Of a DNA stretch of 64,000 bases, positions 50,610 through 58,242 are shown in pieces. Source of the DNA: an uncultured Lachnospiraceae bacterium (lineage in GTDB: Bacteria > Bacillota > Clostridia > Lachnospirales > Lachnospiraceae); the NCBI GenBank assembly GCA_910579805.1, contig CAJTWM010000011.1, positions 1 to 64,000 on the forward strand, given 5' to 3'. Under the pieces are notes generated by a model. The model had not been told where the DNA came from, did no database searches, and saw nothing but the letters and a program-made list of their open reading frames with translations. Numbering within the stretch: position 1 is the stretch's first letter; every line of letters begins with the position of its first letter. The position numbers were made by a program, and so were the translations under genes.

Positions 50610-51480
50610 ATATTTTCGCAATATAAGCCCCTATGATCCCAAGGCTTACCATAATGCCTCCCGTCGCAATGATAATAAGCAGTACCAGACTGGGATAACC
50701 GCCTACGGCCCTTCCCTGTATGGAACTTAAAACGGCGTCCACGCCCCATATGAACCCGATCAGTAAAAACAAAGCGCCGATGACCGTAACGATCTGCAAG
50801 GGAGCATTGGTAAAAGAAGTCAGGTTTTTCAGCGCATACGCAAAAAGTTTCATGTAAGACCACTTTGTCTTACCCGCTACTCTTTCTTTTACTTCGTAAG
50901 ATACGGTAATACTCTTAAACCCTACCCAATAAGCAAGCGCCCTGAAAAACGTATTTTTTTCCGTAAGGGAACAGACCGCCTCGGCCACCTTCTTGTCCAT
51001 CAGTTTAAAATCCGAAGAATTACGCATGTCTACATGCATGATCCTGCTGATCGCACCGTAAAAGATTCCCGCCAGACATTTGTGAAATCCCGATTCTTTT
51101 CCCCTGCTTTTTTTGACTCCCTCTACGACCTCATACCCTTCTTTCCAATAAGCGTACATTTGTAAGATCGTTTCGGGCGGATGCTGCAGATCCGCATCCA
51201 TCACGACAAAGCAATCGCCGCTCCCGCCGCGCAGTCCCGAAAATATTGCCGCTTCTTTTCCGAAGTTCCGCGAAAAAGAAATACATTTTATTCTATCGTC
51301 CTTTTCATGCAGGGCGCACATTTTTTCATAAGTATGATCTTTCGAACCGTCGTCCACTAATATGATCTCTAACTCGGCCTGATCTAACCGCTCTCCCAGC
51401 TTTGTTATCGCCTCGTAAAAGTAATCTAACGTCTCCTCCTCATTGTAGCAAGGCGCCACAATAGAAATCCTGTCCACCAA
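50557..51480 (-). CDS. GT2 glycosyltransferase with two C-terminal helices (CsbB/GtrB/DPM1-like)
   Basis: 307 residues. The GT-A domain (1-225) has V-A-P-C-Y-N-E-E near residue 8, V-D-D-G-S near 41, and D-A-D-L-Q-H-P near 93 (DXD-type metal site). Two membrane helices follow at about 230-255 and 265-290. This is the GtrB/CsbB layout that attaches a sugar to undecaprenyl phosphate on the cytoplasmic side. It is first of the set with the YfhO-family protein (overlap) and the deacetylase. A GGAGG-type site (AAGGAGG, 51485 region) precedes the ATG. Donor sugar unknown. Confidence 0.92.
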   Translation of the reverse strand: MVDRISIVAPCYNEEETLDYFYEAITKLGERLDQAELEIILVDDGSKDHTYEKMCALHEKDDRIKCISFSRNFGKEAAIFSGLRGGSGDCFVVMDADLQHPPETILQMYAYWKEGYEVVEGVKKSRGKESGFHKCLAGIFYGAISRIMHVDMRNSSDFKLMDKKVAEAVCSLTEKNTFFRALAYWVGFKSITVSYEVKERVAGKTKWSYMKLFAYALKNLTSFTNAPLQIVTVIGALFLLIGFIWGVDAVLSSIQGRAVGGYPSLVLLIIIATGGIMVSLGIIGAYIAKIYDEIKNRPQYIIRDKKD

Positions 51481-51599
51481 GCTTTCCTCCTTCTACCGTT
51501 TCCGTTTCTTCCGTATGATTTTGATACGGCCCTTATATCCTTTCAATGATGTTATAGCAAATTTATCCATTTCTTGCAAGTGCAACTTCATGGAACAGG

Positions 51600-51640
51600 A
51601 AAACGGAGCAGACCGCTTTCCGCTTTCTCTGCTCCGTTTT
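51600..51640. terminator. Perfect 13-bp terminator hairpin
   Basis: AAAACGGAGCAGA (51600-51612) pairs perfectly with TCTGCTCCGTTTT (51628-51640). It has T runs on both outer sides and lies 18 bases past the stop of the small CxxC gene, so it supports transcription of that gene. Confidence 0.85.
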
Positions 51641-51657
51641 TCCCGGATACGTCACCC

Positions 51658-51972
51658 TCAGCAGTATTCTCTCGATTCTACCTGATAGATAAACGGCTGT
51701 GCCTTTTTCGTATATCCGCATGTGTAGCACCTGGTTACCTGAGGCTGCTTTACTTCTTCTTTCCTGTTCTCACATGCTTCTCTGAAAATCTGCCCAAATG
51801 CTGACGTTCCCATACTCTTTTGTTCGGTTGCATGCCTTTTTTGAGCTGTGGCATCCTTCAGCTTCGGTATAAATACTACCGATTGAACCTTATAACTGCT
51901 TTCTTGTCCGTATGCGTCGATCCCTCCCCTGATGTTTATTTCAACAGGTTTCTTTGTATTATATATATCGGA
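51658..51972 (-). CDS. Small CxxC protein gene without a normal start codon
   Basis: The minus-strand frame is open from 51972 (after a TAG) to a TGA at 51658-51660. The product ends R-C-Y-T-C-G-Y-T-K-K-A-Q-P, then Y-Q-V-E-S-R-E-Y-C. The middle has S-A-F-G-Q-I-F-R-E-A-C, a likely amphipathic helix. The only ATG is at 51813 (51 residues), with no ribosome site. A strong AGGGGAGGG sits at about 51928-51936 but is followed by ATC-GAC rather than ATG at a usable distance. A perfect terminator lies 18 bases beyond the stop, and TATAAT (51963-51958) lies upstream. Either it uses a non-standard start or the start was lost and the gene is decaying. I do not recognise a named family. The Cys pair could bind metal. 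Confidence 0.45.
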   Translation of the reverse strand, partial: SDIYNTKKPVEINIRGGIDAYGQESSYKVQSVVFIPKLKDATAQKRHATEQKSMGTSAFGQIFREACENRKEEVKQPQVTRCYTCGYTKKAQPFIYQVESREYC

Positions 51973-52004
51973 CTAAAGTACTAGATTATAAAGAGCGCTT
52001 TTCA

Positions 52005-52601
52005 TCATTTTTTATCCGTTTCCACATAATCCGCATCCAATGCCGCCAATTCCTGCCTTGCCTGCTTTACGGTTCTGGCCACTCTGGATACAATCCACAT
52101 GTCCGAAACGCCGTCGTAAATCAGGCAGATCCCGATCACCCGTACTATCGTCTCCACCGCTTCAAAAGGATTCACCACCAGCAGGATCCCCAATCCCGCC
52201 GTGATCAGCCCAAGCAGCAGGGCGACCCACCATTTCTCATATCCCGCTTTGTAGAGCGCAGCAGCCTGCCCAAAATCATGAAAGCTATGAAAGATCACAA
52301 TGATCCCTATCACGACCGGTACCATGACTATAATGGTTTCCGGCTTTACGACGATCCACACCCCTACGGCCAAAAGCACGATACCCGATAAAAGATTCAT
52401 AGTGGAATACAAACTGTCGTCACGGTTCAAAAAAAATACCGTAAGCCGTATCACACCGCTGACGATCAGCACACACCCTAAAGCAATGCAGATCACCGTA
52501 GTAGAAGTCTTGGGCCATATGAGCAGAACCAGACCGAAAAGAGCCAATAAAGCGGCGCTCACCATATAATTTGCTTTTACCTTTTTTAGAAAGTTTTCCA
52601 T
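52005..52601 (-). CDS. HdeD/DUF308-family membrane protein
   Basis: About 198 residues with six membrane helices arranged as three similar pairs. The repeated motif is G-x-x-L-L-I/V-W-P, e.g. F-G-L-V-L-L-I-W-P near 20 and L-G-I-L-L-V-V-N-P near 135, with S-G-V-I-R-L and Y-D-G-V-S-D after the helices. This is the HdeD (DUF308) pattern. The E. coli relative is linked to acid stress, but the role in Firmicutes is unknown. The frame opens at 52652, and ATG at 52601 with AAAAGGAGAAACGGAG upstream is preferred. Monocistronic by spacing. Confidence 0.82.
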   Translation of the reverse strand: MENFLKKVKANYMVSAALLALFGLVLLIWPKTSTTVICIALGCVLIVSGVIRLTVFFLNRDDSLYSTMNLLSGIVLLAVGVWIVVKPETIIVMVPVVIGIIVIFHSFHDFGQAAALYKAGYEKWWVALLLGLITAGLGILLVVNPFEAVETIVRVIGICLIYDGVSDMWIVSRVARTVKQARQELAALDADYVETDKK

Positions 52602-52727
52602 TACTCCGTTTCTCCTTTTCTTTTCCGCAGCCTGCCTCCTTCCCTCCTGCAAAGACGATATGGCTGCCGATTGAAAATATCTGCTTTTCCTCTATTATAC
52701 CCCAATCGAAAAGAAAAGGCTATCCCA

Positions 52728-53414
52728 TTATCCTACTTTATATCCGGTTCCCCAAACTACTTTTAAATATTCCGGTTCTCTGGGATTTTCCTCTATTTTT
52801 TCCCTGATGTGCCTGATATGCACCGCTATGGTGTTGTCCACTCCGATTGCCTGCATATTCCAAATATTTTCATAGATCTGATCGATACTGAATACTTTCC
52901 CCTTATCCTGCACGAGCAGTTTCAATATTTTATATTCTATCGGAGTAAGACGCACTTCTTTGCCTCCTACCGTTACTTTCCTCCTAACGTCGTCAACGAC
53001 AAGCTCCCTGACTCTGTAGATGTGATTGATATTCTCACACAGATTCGTAAGCTGCGTATAGCGGCGGATCTGCGAACGTATTCTGGCCGCGACCTCCTGT
53101 ATGTGAAGAGGATACGCCACAACGTCGTCCGCCCCCGCGTTTAACGCCTCTACTATGATCTGTTCCGTGTTTCTTGACGAAATAACGAGGATCGGGATCG
53201 TGCTGCTTTTCCTGATCTCCCTGATCAGCTTAAAACACTCTCCTTCCTTTGCCCTGCCGTCGATCAAAAGCGCATGGAACACATTATCCGAAAGCCGTCT
53301 TATGACTTCCCGTTCTTCCTTTACCTGATCCGCAAAACACCCTTCTCCTTCCAAAAACAACATCAACATTTCCATTTCTGCTGCCGCTTTCGTGTAAATT
53401 AAAATTTCTTTCAT
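52728..53414 (-). CDS. Orphan OmpR-type regulator with degenerate receiver
   Basis: About 228 residues. The receiver half (1-115) keeps the Asp in L-L-I-D-G-R. It lacks the N-terminal acidic pair (I-L-I-Y-T-K replaces I-L-x-V-D-D) and the conserved Lys (A-Y-P-L replaces T/S-K-P-F), so normal phosphorylation is doubtful. The winged helix (about 135-228) is intact: L-T-P-I-E-Y-K-I-L, V-D-N-T-I-A-V-H-I-R-H-I-R-E-K-I and W-G-T-G-Y-K-V. No kinase gene is adjacent. The frame opens at 53426, but that ATG lies inside the GGAGG site used by ATG 53414. It may be a constitutive or ligand-bound regulator. Targets unknown. Confidence 0.88.
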   Translation of the reverse strand: MKEILIYTKAAAEMEMLMLFLEGEGCFADQVKEEREVIRRLSDNVFHALLIDGRAKEGECFKLIREIRKSSTIPILVISSRNTEQIIVEALNAGADDVVAYPLHIQEVAARIRSQIRRYTQLTNLCENINHIYRVRELVVDDVRRKVTVGGKEVRLTPIEYKILKLLVQDKGKVFSIDQIYENIWNMQAIGVDNTIAVHIRHIREKIEENPREPEYLKVVWGTGYKVG

Positions 53415-53492
53415 ACTAACCTCCATGCCGTTGCTCTGCCGCGACTCAAATCAGGATGAAACTTAGAACTTCTTTCCACCCTGACTTCCCTT

Positions 53493-54338
53493 TTACTCTG
53501 CACCCGGTTCATATACCGACAGATCCATACTTTCCAAAATCTGCATTACCTCGCTTTCCTCATAACCGTAAAAATCCGCATACAGTTCATAGTATCCCAC
53601 CGATATGGCCGCGTGTATCACAACCTCATCTGACTGCGCTTCTTCCTTGGAATCCACCAAAATATATTCGTACCCCGACTCCGTCGTAAATTTCCGTTCG
53701 TTGTACACACCCCCTGCATATACGGTACTGCTGGCATGTCCTTCTTTCGCGTCGGAATAATCCATCCGGTCAAAGAAAATATACTTGTCTTTACCGCTTA
53801 ACTGGGCGGAAATAAAATTGCCGTTCACCCAGATCTTCTCCGAATCTACCCCGTATCCCAATCCTTCCAGATCCGGCAGCACAAAGAGAGCGGGGTTCTC
53901 TTTTCTGAACGCCTCGACGGAATCATACTCCTGCGTCGTATCTTCCAATGCCTCAATCACCAGTTCGTCGTCTGCCATCTTTTTCGTTTCTTCCAACGCT
54001 GCCGCTTCTTCTTCCGTCAGTCCCCCTGCCGGCGCGATCCCTTCCTCCCCCTGTCCTGCCACGCCTTTTTCACTCCTCGATATGGTGACCATATCTGCGG
54101 ACTCAAATCCGTATGCATTTACCTTGATGACCGTTTTAATATAGTCTGCCGCCTGTACGGTACCGAAGGTGCAGATACATAAAATCCCGCCCATGACCGC
54201 CATTGTTATCAGTTTCTGCCTGCTGCGGTGCGCCCTGAGACGCTTACGCCTTGCCTCATCCAGCACGGAATCGACGTCGATATGAACAGTTTCAATACCC
54301 GACACGGCATCCCGATATGTAGTTTTAAAATCATTCAT
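53493..54338 (-). CDS. Probable anti-sigma factor with DUF4367-like C-terminus
   Basis: 281 residues with a single membrane helix (about 43-63). The N-terminal 40 residues, cytoplasmic, are short and charged (D-E-A-R-R-K-R-L-R-A). The extracytoplasmic part contains an acidic Glu/Ala segment (about 105-135) and a C-terminal beta domain (about 145-270). That domain ends Y-G-Y-E-E-S-E-V-M-Q-I-L-E-S-M, in the style of DUF4367 proteins found with ECF sigma genes. It overlaps the sigma gene by 8 bases, which is the main reason for calling it the cognate anti-sigma factor. There is no recognisable zinc-binding (ZAS) motif. The signal is unknown. Confidence 0.75.
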   Translation of the reverse strand: MNDFKTTYRDAVSGIETVHIDVDSVLDEARRKRLRAHRSRQKLITMAVMGGILCICTFGTVQAADYIKTVIKVNAYGFESADMVTISRSEKGVAGQGEEGIAPAGGLTEEEAAALEETKKMADDELVIEALEDTTQEYDSVEAFRKENPALFVLPDLEGLGYGVDSEKIWVNGNFISAQLSGKDKYIFFDRMDYSDAKEGHASSTVYAGGVYNERKFTTESGYEYILVDSKEEAQSDEVVIHAAISVGYYELYADFYGYEESEVMQILESMDLSVYEPGAE

Positions 54339-54834
54339 ACCGATATTCCTCCTTCAGTCTCTTTTTCAGCAGTTCCCGCCCTCTTGTAAGCTGGGAAGTG
54401 ACCGTGGAAGTCCTCCTTCCCGTCGCCTCACATATTTCCTTTACGGACATCTCCTCAAAATAGAACAAGTGAATGACTTCCCTGTATTTCCGCGGCAGTC
54501 TCCACACTTCTTTTGCCAAATCCCGCCGCCTTTCTTTTTCTATGACCTCTGCCTCCAGCCTGTTCTCGGAAGGGAGATCCTGTTTCGGGAGGCCCTCCGT
54601 ATGTCTGAACCATGCGGATCGCCATAGTTTTTTACATTGGTTCAGCGTAACCTTGATCAGCCACGCTTTTTCGTGTTCGCCGCTTTCAAATTCTTTTTCA
54701 CTCTTGATATATTGATAAAATACTTCCTGTACGATATCCTTTGCATCTTCGCTGTTTTTAAGCTGTAAATATGCGATCTTATAAAGCATATCCGAATACA
54801 GGTCGATTCGTTCCTGCATGTATTCTTTTGTCAT
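54331..54834 (-). CDS. ECF-type RNA polymerase sigma factor
   Basis: About 167 residues. Region 2 spans about 15-80 (D-A-K-D-I-V-Q-E-V-F-Y-Q-Y near 30, K-A-W-L-I-K-V near 55). Region 4 spans about 105-160 (P-R-K-Y-R-E-V-I-H-L-F-Y, then M-S-V-K-E-I-C-E-A-T-G). The size and lack of region 3 mark it as an ECF sigma. The frame opens at 54864, but ATG 54834 follows GGGAGTG and is preferred. Co-transcribed with the anti-sigma gene. Upstream (54924-54945) is a tandem 11-base repeat CTGCAAAAATA/CTGCAAAAATT that could belong to its own promoter region. Confidence 0.93.
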   Translation of the reverse strand: MTKEYMQERIDLYSDMLYKIAYLQLKNSEDAKDIVQEVFYQYIKSEKEFESGEHEKAWLIKVTLNQCKKLWRSAWFRHTEGLPKQDLPSENRLEAEVIEKERRRDLAKEVWRLPRKYREVIHLFYFEEMSVKEICEATGRRTSTVTSQLTRGRELLKKRLKEEYRYE

Positions 54835-54986
54835 GTTCACTCCCATATGCCGCCCTGCAGACATATCAATCAGGATGCCCCTGTGTCATCGTTGTTAGTC
54901 GTATATATATAAGATCCCTTACCCTGCAAAAATACTGCAAAAATTTTCTTAAATTTTATTAAGATTTTTCTCCCCGACCAATGAAT

Positions 54987-55021
54987 AAAAAAATCTGCCC
55001 CTGCCGACAGATTTTTATTTT
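54987..55021 (-). terminator. Terminator after the VanZ-like gene
   Basis: AAAAATCTG and CAGATTTTT form a 9-bp stem with a 10-base loop and A/T runs on both sides. It overlaps the last codons of the minus-strand gene ending at 55015. Confidence 0.8.
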
Positions 55022-55509
55022 TCCATATTCTCCTTTTCTTTCGTAATCCAAAACCCTAATTTCTCCCCTGCCATAAATACCAGATATCCCGCGACGCTGC
55101 CCATGCAGTTCAGCAATACGTCGTCCACATCAAAAGCGCCGAAAGCGCTGAACAACTGGAAGACTTCTATCGACACCGAAAATAAGAACGCCGCAAGCAG
55201 CGTATCCGCAAAATTCCGGAAACGTCTCCATATCCACGGCAAAAATACGCCGTAAGGCATAAAAACCACCACATTTCCGGCAAGATTTTCAAAACTGTTC
55301 AGCCGGTCCGCATAATCGATATACATTTTGATCGTCCGAAACAATGTAAAATTTGCACTGTCCAGCCCTTCCAGTATTACCTCCCGGCTCCATGTGTCCA
55401 CAATGCCGCGAAGCTGTTCGTAGGGATATTTAAAAATGATTACCTTTAGTACAAATAAGATATAAACCGCAAACAGTATTTGACGTTTACGTTTGTCGGT
55501 AAGCTTCAT
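55015..55509 (-). CDS. VanZ-family membrane protein
   Basis: About 164 residues with four membrane helices. VanZ signatures are N-L-A-G-N-V-V-V-F-M-P-Y-G near residue 72, then S-I-E-V-F-Q-L-F and D-V-D-D-V-L-L-N-C near 110-130. VanZ relatives affect lipoglycopeptide susceptibility in some species, but most chromosomal copies have no known role. The frame opens at 55569 inside truA. ATG 55509 after GGAAAGGGAAAAG avoids that overlap and begins M-K-L-T-D-K-R-K-R. Last gene of the housekeeping run after truA. Confidence 0.85.
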   Translation of the reverse strand: MKLTDKRKRQILFAVYILFVLKVIIFKYPYEQLRGIVDTWSREVILEGLDSANFTLFRTIKMYIDYADRLNSFENLAGNVVVFMPYGVFLPWIWRRFRNFADTLLAAFLFSVSIEVFQLFSAFGAFDVDDVLLNCMGSVAGYLVFMAGEKLGFWITKEKENMEK

Positions 55510-55549
55510 AGTTATGATCTTTTCCCTTTCCAAGCTTTTCAGCCATCCG

Positions 55550-56290
55550 TTAATCATAGTAGACTGCAACCAAAGTAAGCCCTTTCGCAGGCACCAATGC
55601 GCCGGCCCTTTCCCTCTGCCCCGATTTCAAAACCGCCCCGATCTCTTCGGGAGTGCGTTTTCCCTCGCCCGCCTCGATCAGCGTGCCCGCCAAAATACGC
55701 ACCATATGATACAAAAAACCGTTCCCTGTAAAAGTAAATACAAATTCCTCCTTATTCTGCTCTATAAGAATGGAACTTATCGTCCGTACCGTTGATTTCT
55801 TTCCTCTTTTTGCGGAAGTAAATGCTTTAAAATCATGGACGCCGCACAGCCTTTCCGCAGCCTTGCGCATAGCCTCCAGATCCAGATCCCCCGGATGTTC
55901 ATAGACATATCTTCTCTCAAATACATGCGGAACATTCCCTGTCATCACCCGGTAACGATAGGTCTTCCCTTTTGCATGAAGTCTGCTGTGAAATCTCTCC
56001 GGCGCTTTTTCCACGTTGACGACGCCGATATCCTCCGGCAGATACCGGTTCATATACTCCAAGATCTCTTCGCATTCCATTTCCGTATTACAGTGAAAAT
56101 TCGCAGTCTGCCCTAGTGCATGGACTCCCGCGTCCGTTCTTCCCGAAGCCTGAATCTCTACCGGTTCCCCGCACATTTTCGTAAGCAGCGCTTCTAATTT
56201 CCCCTGAATCGTATTTTCCGTACTGTCCTGCCTCTGCCACCCCTGATATCGGGTTCCCTCATATTGTAGTATAATTTTATAATTGTACAA
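55550..56290 (-). CDS. truA: tRNA pseudouridine(38-40) synthase
   Basis: 246 residues. The catalytic Asp is D53 in S-G-R-T-D-A-G-V-H-A. The C-terminal half has F-T-G-N-G-F-L-Y-H-M-V-R, typical of TruA, which modifies U38-U40 in the anticodon arm. The start is a TTG at 56288-56290 with GGAGGACAAGCATAA upstream; there is no suitable ATG. It sits 29 bases after the AI-2E-family permease gene. Such a link between truA and the housekeeping operon is common in Clostridia. Confidence 0.95.
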   Translation of the reverse strand: MYNYKIILQYEGTRYQGWQRQDSTENTIQGKLEALLTKMCGEPVEIQASGRTDAGVHALGQTANFHCNTEMECEEILEYMNRYLPEDIGVVNVEKAPERFHSRLHAKGKTYRYRVMTGNVPHVFERRYVYEHPGDLDLEAMRKAAERLCGVHDFKAFTSAKRGKKSTVRTISSILIEQNKEEFVFTFTGNGFLYHMVRILAGTLIEAGEGKRTPEEIGAVLKSGQRERAGALVPAKGLTLVAVYYD

Positions 56291-56319
56291 TTATGCTTGT
56301 CCTCCGTCAAAAGACCGCT

Positions 56320-57501
56320 TTATTTTTCGGTCTTCTGCTCTTTTTCTTTTAAAACGATCCCTTTCAGGTCCTCATCCTCCAATTTCCTGAAATTGTTCAT
56401 TCCCGCGATAAGGATTCTGACGCTGTTCTTTGTCGTATCAAACAGCCCTTCCTCGTTCATATTCTGTAAAATGATTCCGATCGGCACTGCCAGAATCATG
56501 CCGATCACACCACCTACCCTGTAACCGATATAGAGCAAAAACAAAGTCGGGATGGGAGGCACGCCAATGGAGTCGCCTACGATCTTGGGCTGGATGACCT
56601 GCCTCAAAAGCTGTCCTCCTCCCCAGATGATCAAAAGGCCGATCGTCATTTTATAATCGGAACTTAGAAATTTGATGACAGCCCAAGGCACCATGACCGC
56701 TCCCGTACCAAAAAAAGGCAGGAAATCCAGCGCCGCAATCCCCAGCGCGATCAATATTGCATAATCGATGCCGAGAATGGACAGGCCGATCAAAAGTTCC
56801 ATATATACAAAGATCTCAATCTTAAACTGTGCCTTAAAATATCCTCCGACCGCCCGCTTTAACGACCGTTTTAGCAGATCCCACCTGTTTAAGATCGATT
56901 CCGGCATATATTTTCTTACAAAATGATTCATATAATCTTTCTCGGATATGAAAAAATAAGCCGACAGAAGGCACATGATCACGGCTATGATCATATTGGG
57001 AAGCTGCTTGGCAAAACTGCCTACCGCGGAGATCGTAGGCGTACTGATACTGCTGAGCACCTCCGCGATCAGGCGGTCCATCTGGGAAACGATACCGTTC
57101 AACGTTTCCTGCATATCCATAGGCAGCCGTTTAAAAAATACTTCCATATTAGCGCCGATCTGCTTTAAGTCCGCCTCCATACCGTTCCACATATCCGGCA
57201 GCGCCGTCGTAAGCCCTATCACCTGCTCCACAAGCTTCGCCCCTATAAAATAGACGCAAGCGATTACGATAGCCAGCACCGAGATAATGACAAAGACCGT
57301 TCCCGCTTTTCTGCGCACTTTCATTTTCTCTTCAAAAAATTTAACAAGCGGGCCTGCAATCAGGGCAATGATATATCCTACCAAAAAAGGTGAAAAAAAC
57401 ACCAGTACTTTCGGCAAAAGAAACACTACCAGCAACAGGATCCCTACGGCGATCCCTAAGTTTAAAAATACCTTTAAATACTTCTTTCTCGACTTCCCCA
57501 T
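56320..57501 (-). CDS. AI-2E/YtvI-family permease
   Basis: 393 residues with about eight membrane helices. It has an extracytoplasmic region at 100-160 and the family's C-terminal signature: F-L-P-F-F-G-T-G near residue 258 and Q-P-K-I-V-G-D-S-I-G near 310. The family includes PerM, TqsA and the sporulation protein YtvI, and the substrate here is unknown. It begins 19 bases after the ysxC stop, so it is in the same transcript. The C-terminal tail is charged (E-K-E-Q-K-T-E-K). Confidence 0.88.
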   Translation of the reverse strand: MGKSRKKYLKVFLNLGIAVGILLLVVFLLPKVLVFFSPFLVGYIIALIAGPLVKFFEEKMKVRRKAGTVFVIISVLAIVIACVYFIGAKLVEQVIGLTTALPDMWNGMEADLKQIGANMEVFFKRLPMDMQETLNGIVSQMDRLIAEVLSSISTPTISAVGSFAKQLPNMIIAVIMCLLSAYFFISEKDYMNHFVRKYMPESILNRWDLLKRSLKRAVGGYFKAQFKIEIFVYMELLIGLSILGIDYAILIALGIAALDFLPFFGTGAVMVPWAVIKFLSSDYKMTIGLLIIWGGGQLLRQVIQPKIVGDSIGVPPIPTLFLLYIGYRVGGVIGMILAVPIGIILQNMNEEGLFDTTKNSVRILIAGMNNFRKLEDEDLKGIVLKEKEQKTEK

Positions 57502-57520
57502 ATGTTATCCGCCTCTTTTC

Positions 57521-58150
57521 CTATTCCCCGTCCCTCCGGATATCCGTCTCATCTCCCATATGGGCCTGTTCCAACAATCCGTCGATCAATTCATAGATTT
57601 CTTCTCTTCCCTGCTTTGTCTGTGCCGAAAAAGGGATCACTACCGTATCTTTTTCCACCTGCAGTCCCGTTTTCAGCATTTTTATGTGCTTCGGTACCTG
57701 ACTGCGGTTGATTTTATCTAATTTTGTCGCTATAATAATAGGCTTATAACCCTGATATAAGATCCATTCGTACATATCCCTGTCGTTGGCCGACGGTTCG
57801 TGCCGGATATCAATCAGCAGAAAAACGGCTCTGAGCATTTTCGATTTGTGAAGATAATTTTCGATCATCTTACCCCATTTTTGCTTTTCCGCAGCGCTGA
57901 CCTTAGCATATCCGTACCCTGGCAGATCCACAAAATAAAGTTCTTCGTTGATATTATAAAAATTGATCGTCTGGGTCTTTCCCGGCTGGGCGCTTGTCCT
58001 CGCAAGGGACTTCCTGTTCATGAGCGCGTTGATCAGAGAGGATTTCCCTACGTTGCTCTTTCCTGAAAAAGCGATCTCAATATACCCGTTATCGGGGATC
58101 GTGCTTGTGATCCCGCATACCGTTTCTAAATTGACACTTTTGATTACCAT
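57521..58150 (-). CDS. ysxC: Ribosome biogenesis GTPase YsxC (EngB/YihA)
   Basis: 209 residues. The P-loop is G30-K-S-N-V-G-K-S37, switch II D-L-P-G-Y-G-Y-A near 76, and T-K-L-D near 145. This essential GTPase acts in assembly of the large ribosomal subunit. It follows lon by 92 bases, in the conserved lon-ysxC order of Firmicutes. A CCGCCC/GGGCGG hairpin (about 58197-58212) lies in the gap, but without a U run on the minus strand. Confidence 0.95.
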   Translation of the reverse strand: MVIKSVNLETVCGITSTIPDNGYIEIAFSGKSNVGKSSLINALMNRKSLARTSAQPGKTQTINFYNINEELYFVDLPGYGYAKVSAAEKQKWGKMIENYLHKSKMLRAVFLLIDIRHEPSANDRDMYEWILYQGYKPIIIATKLDKINRSQVPKHIKMLKTGLQVEKDTVVIPFSAQTKQGREEIYELIDGLLEQAHMGDETDIRRDGE

Positions 58151-58242
58151 GCTGATACCCCCTCTTCTCTTGTCCTTATCCTCCAGTTCCTTCCGCCCTC
58201 TGAAGGGGCGGCTTTTGCTTCATCCCGCATCCTGCCTTCCGG

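Noticed and set aside
54901..54962. Tandem 11-base repeat CTGCAAAAATA/T as the ECF autoregulated promoter
   Set aside because: It does not match a recognisable ECF -35/-10 pattern. Kept as a note under the sigma gene only.
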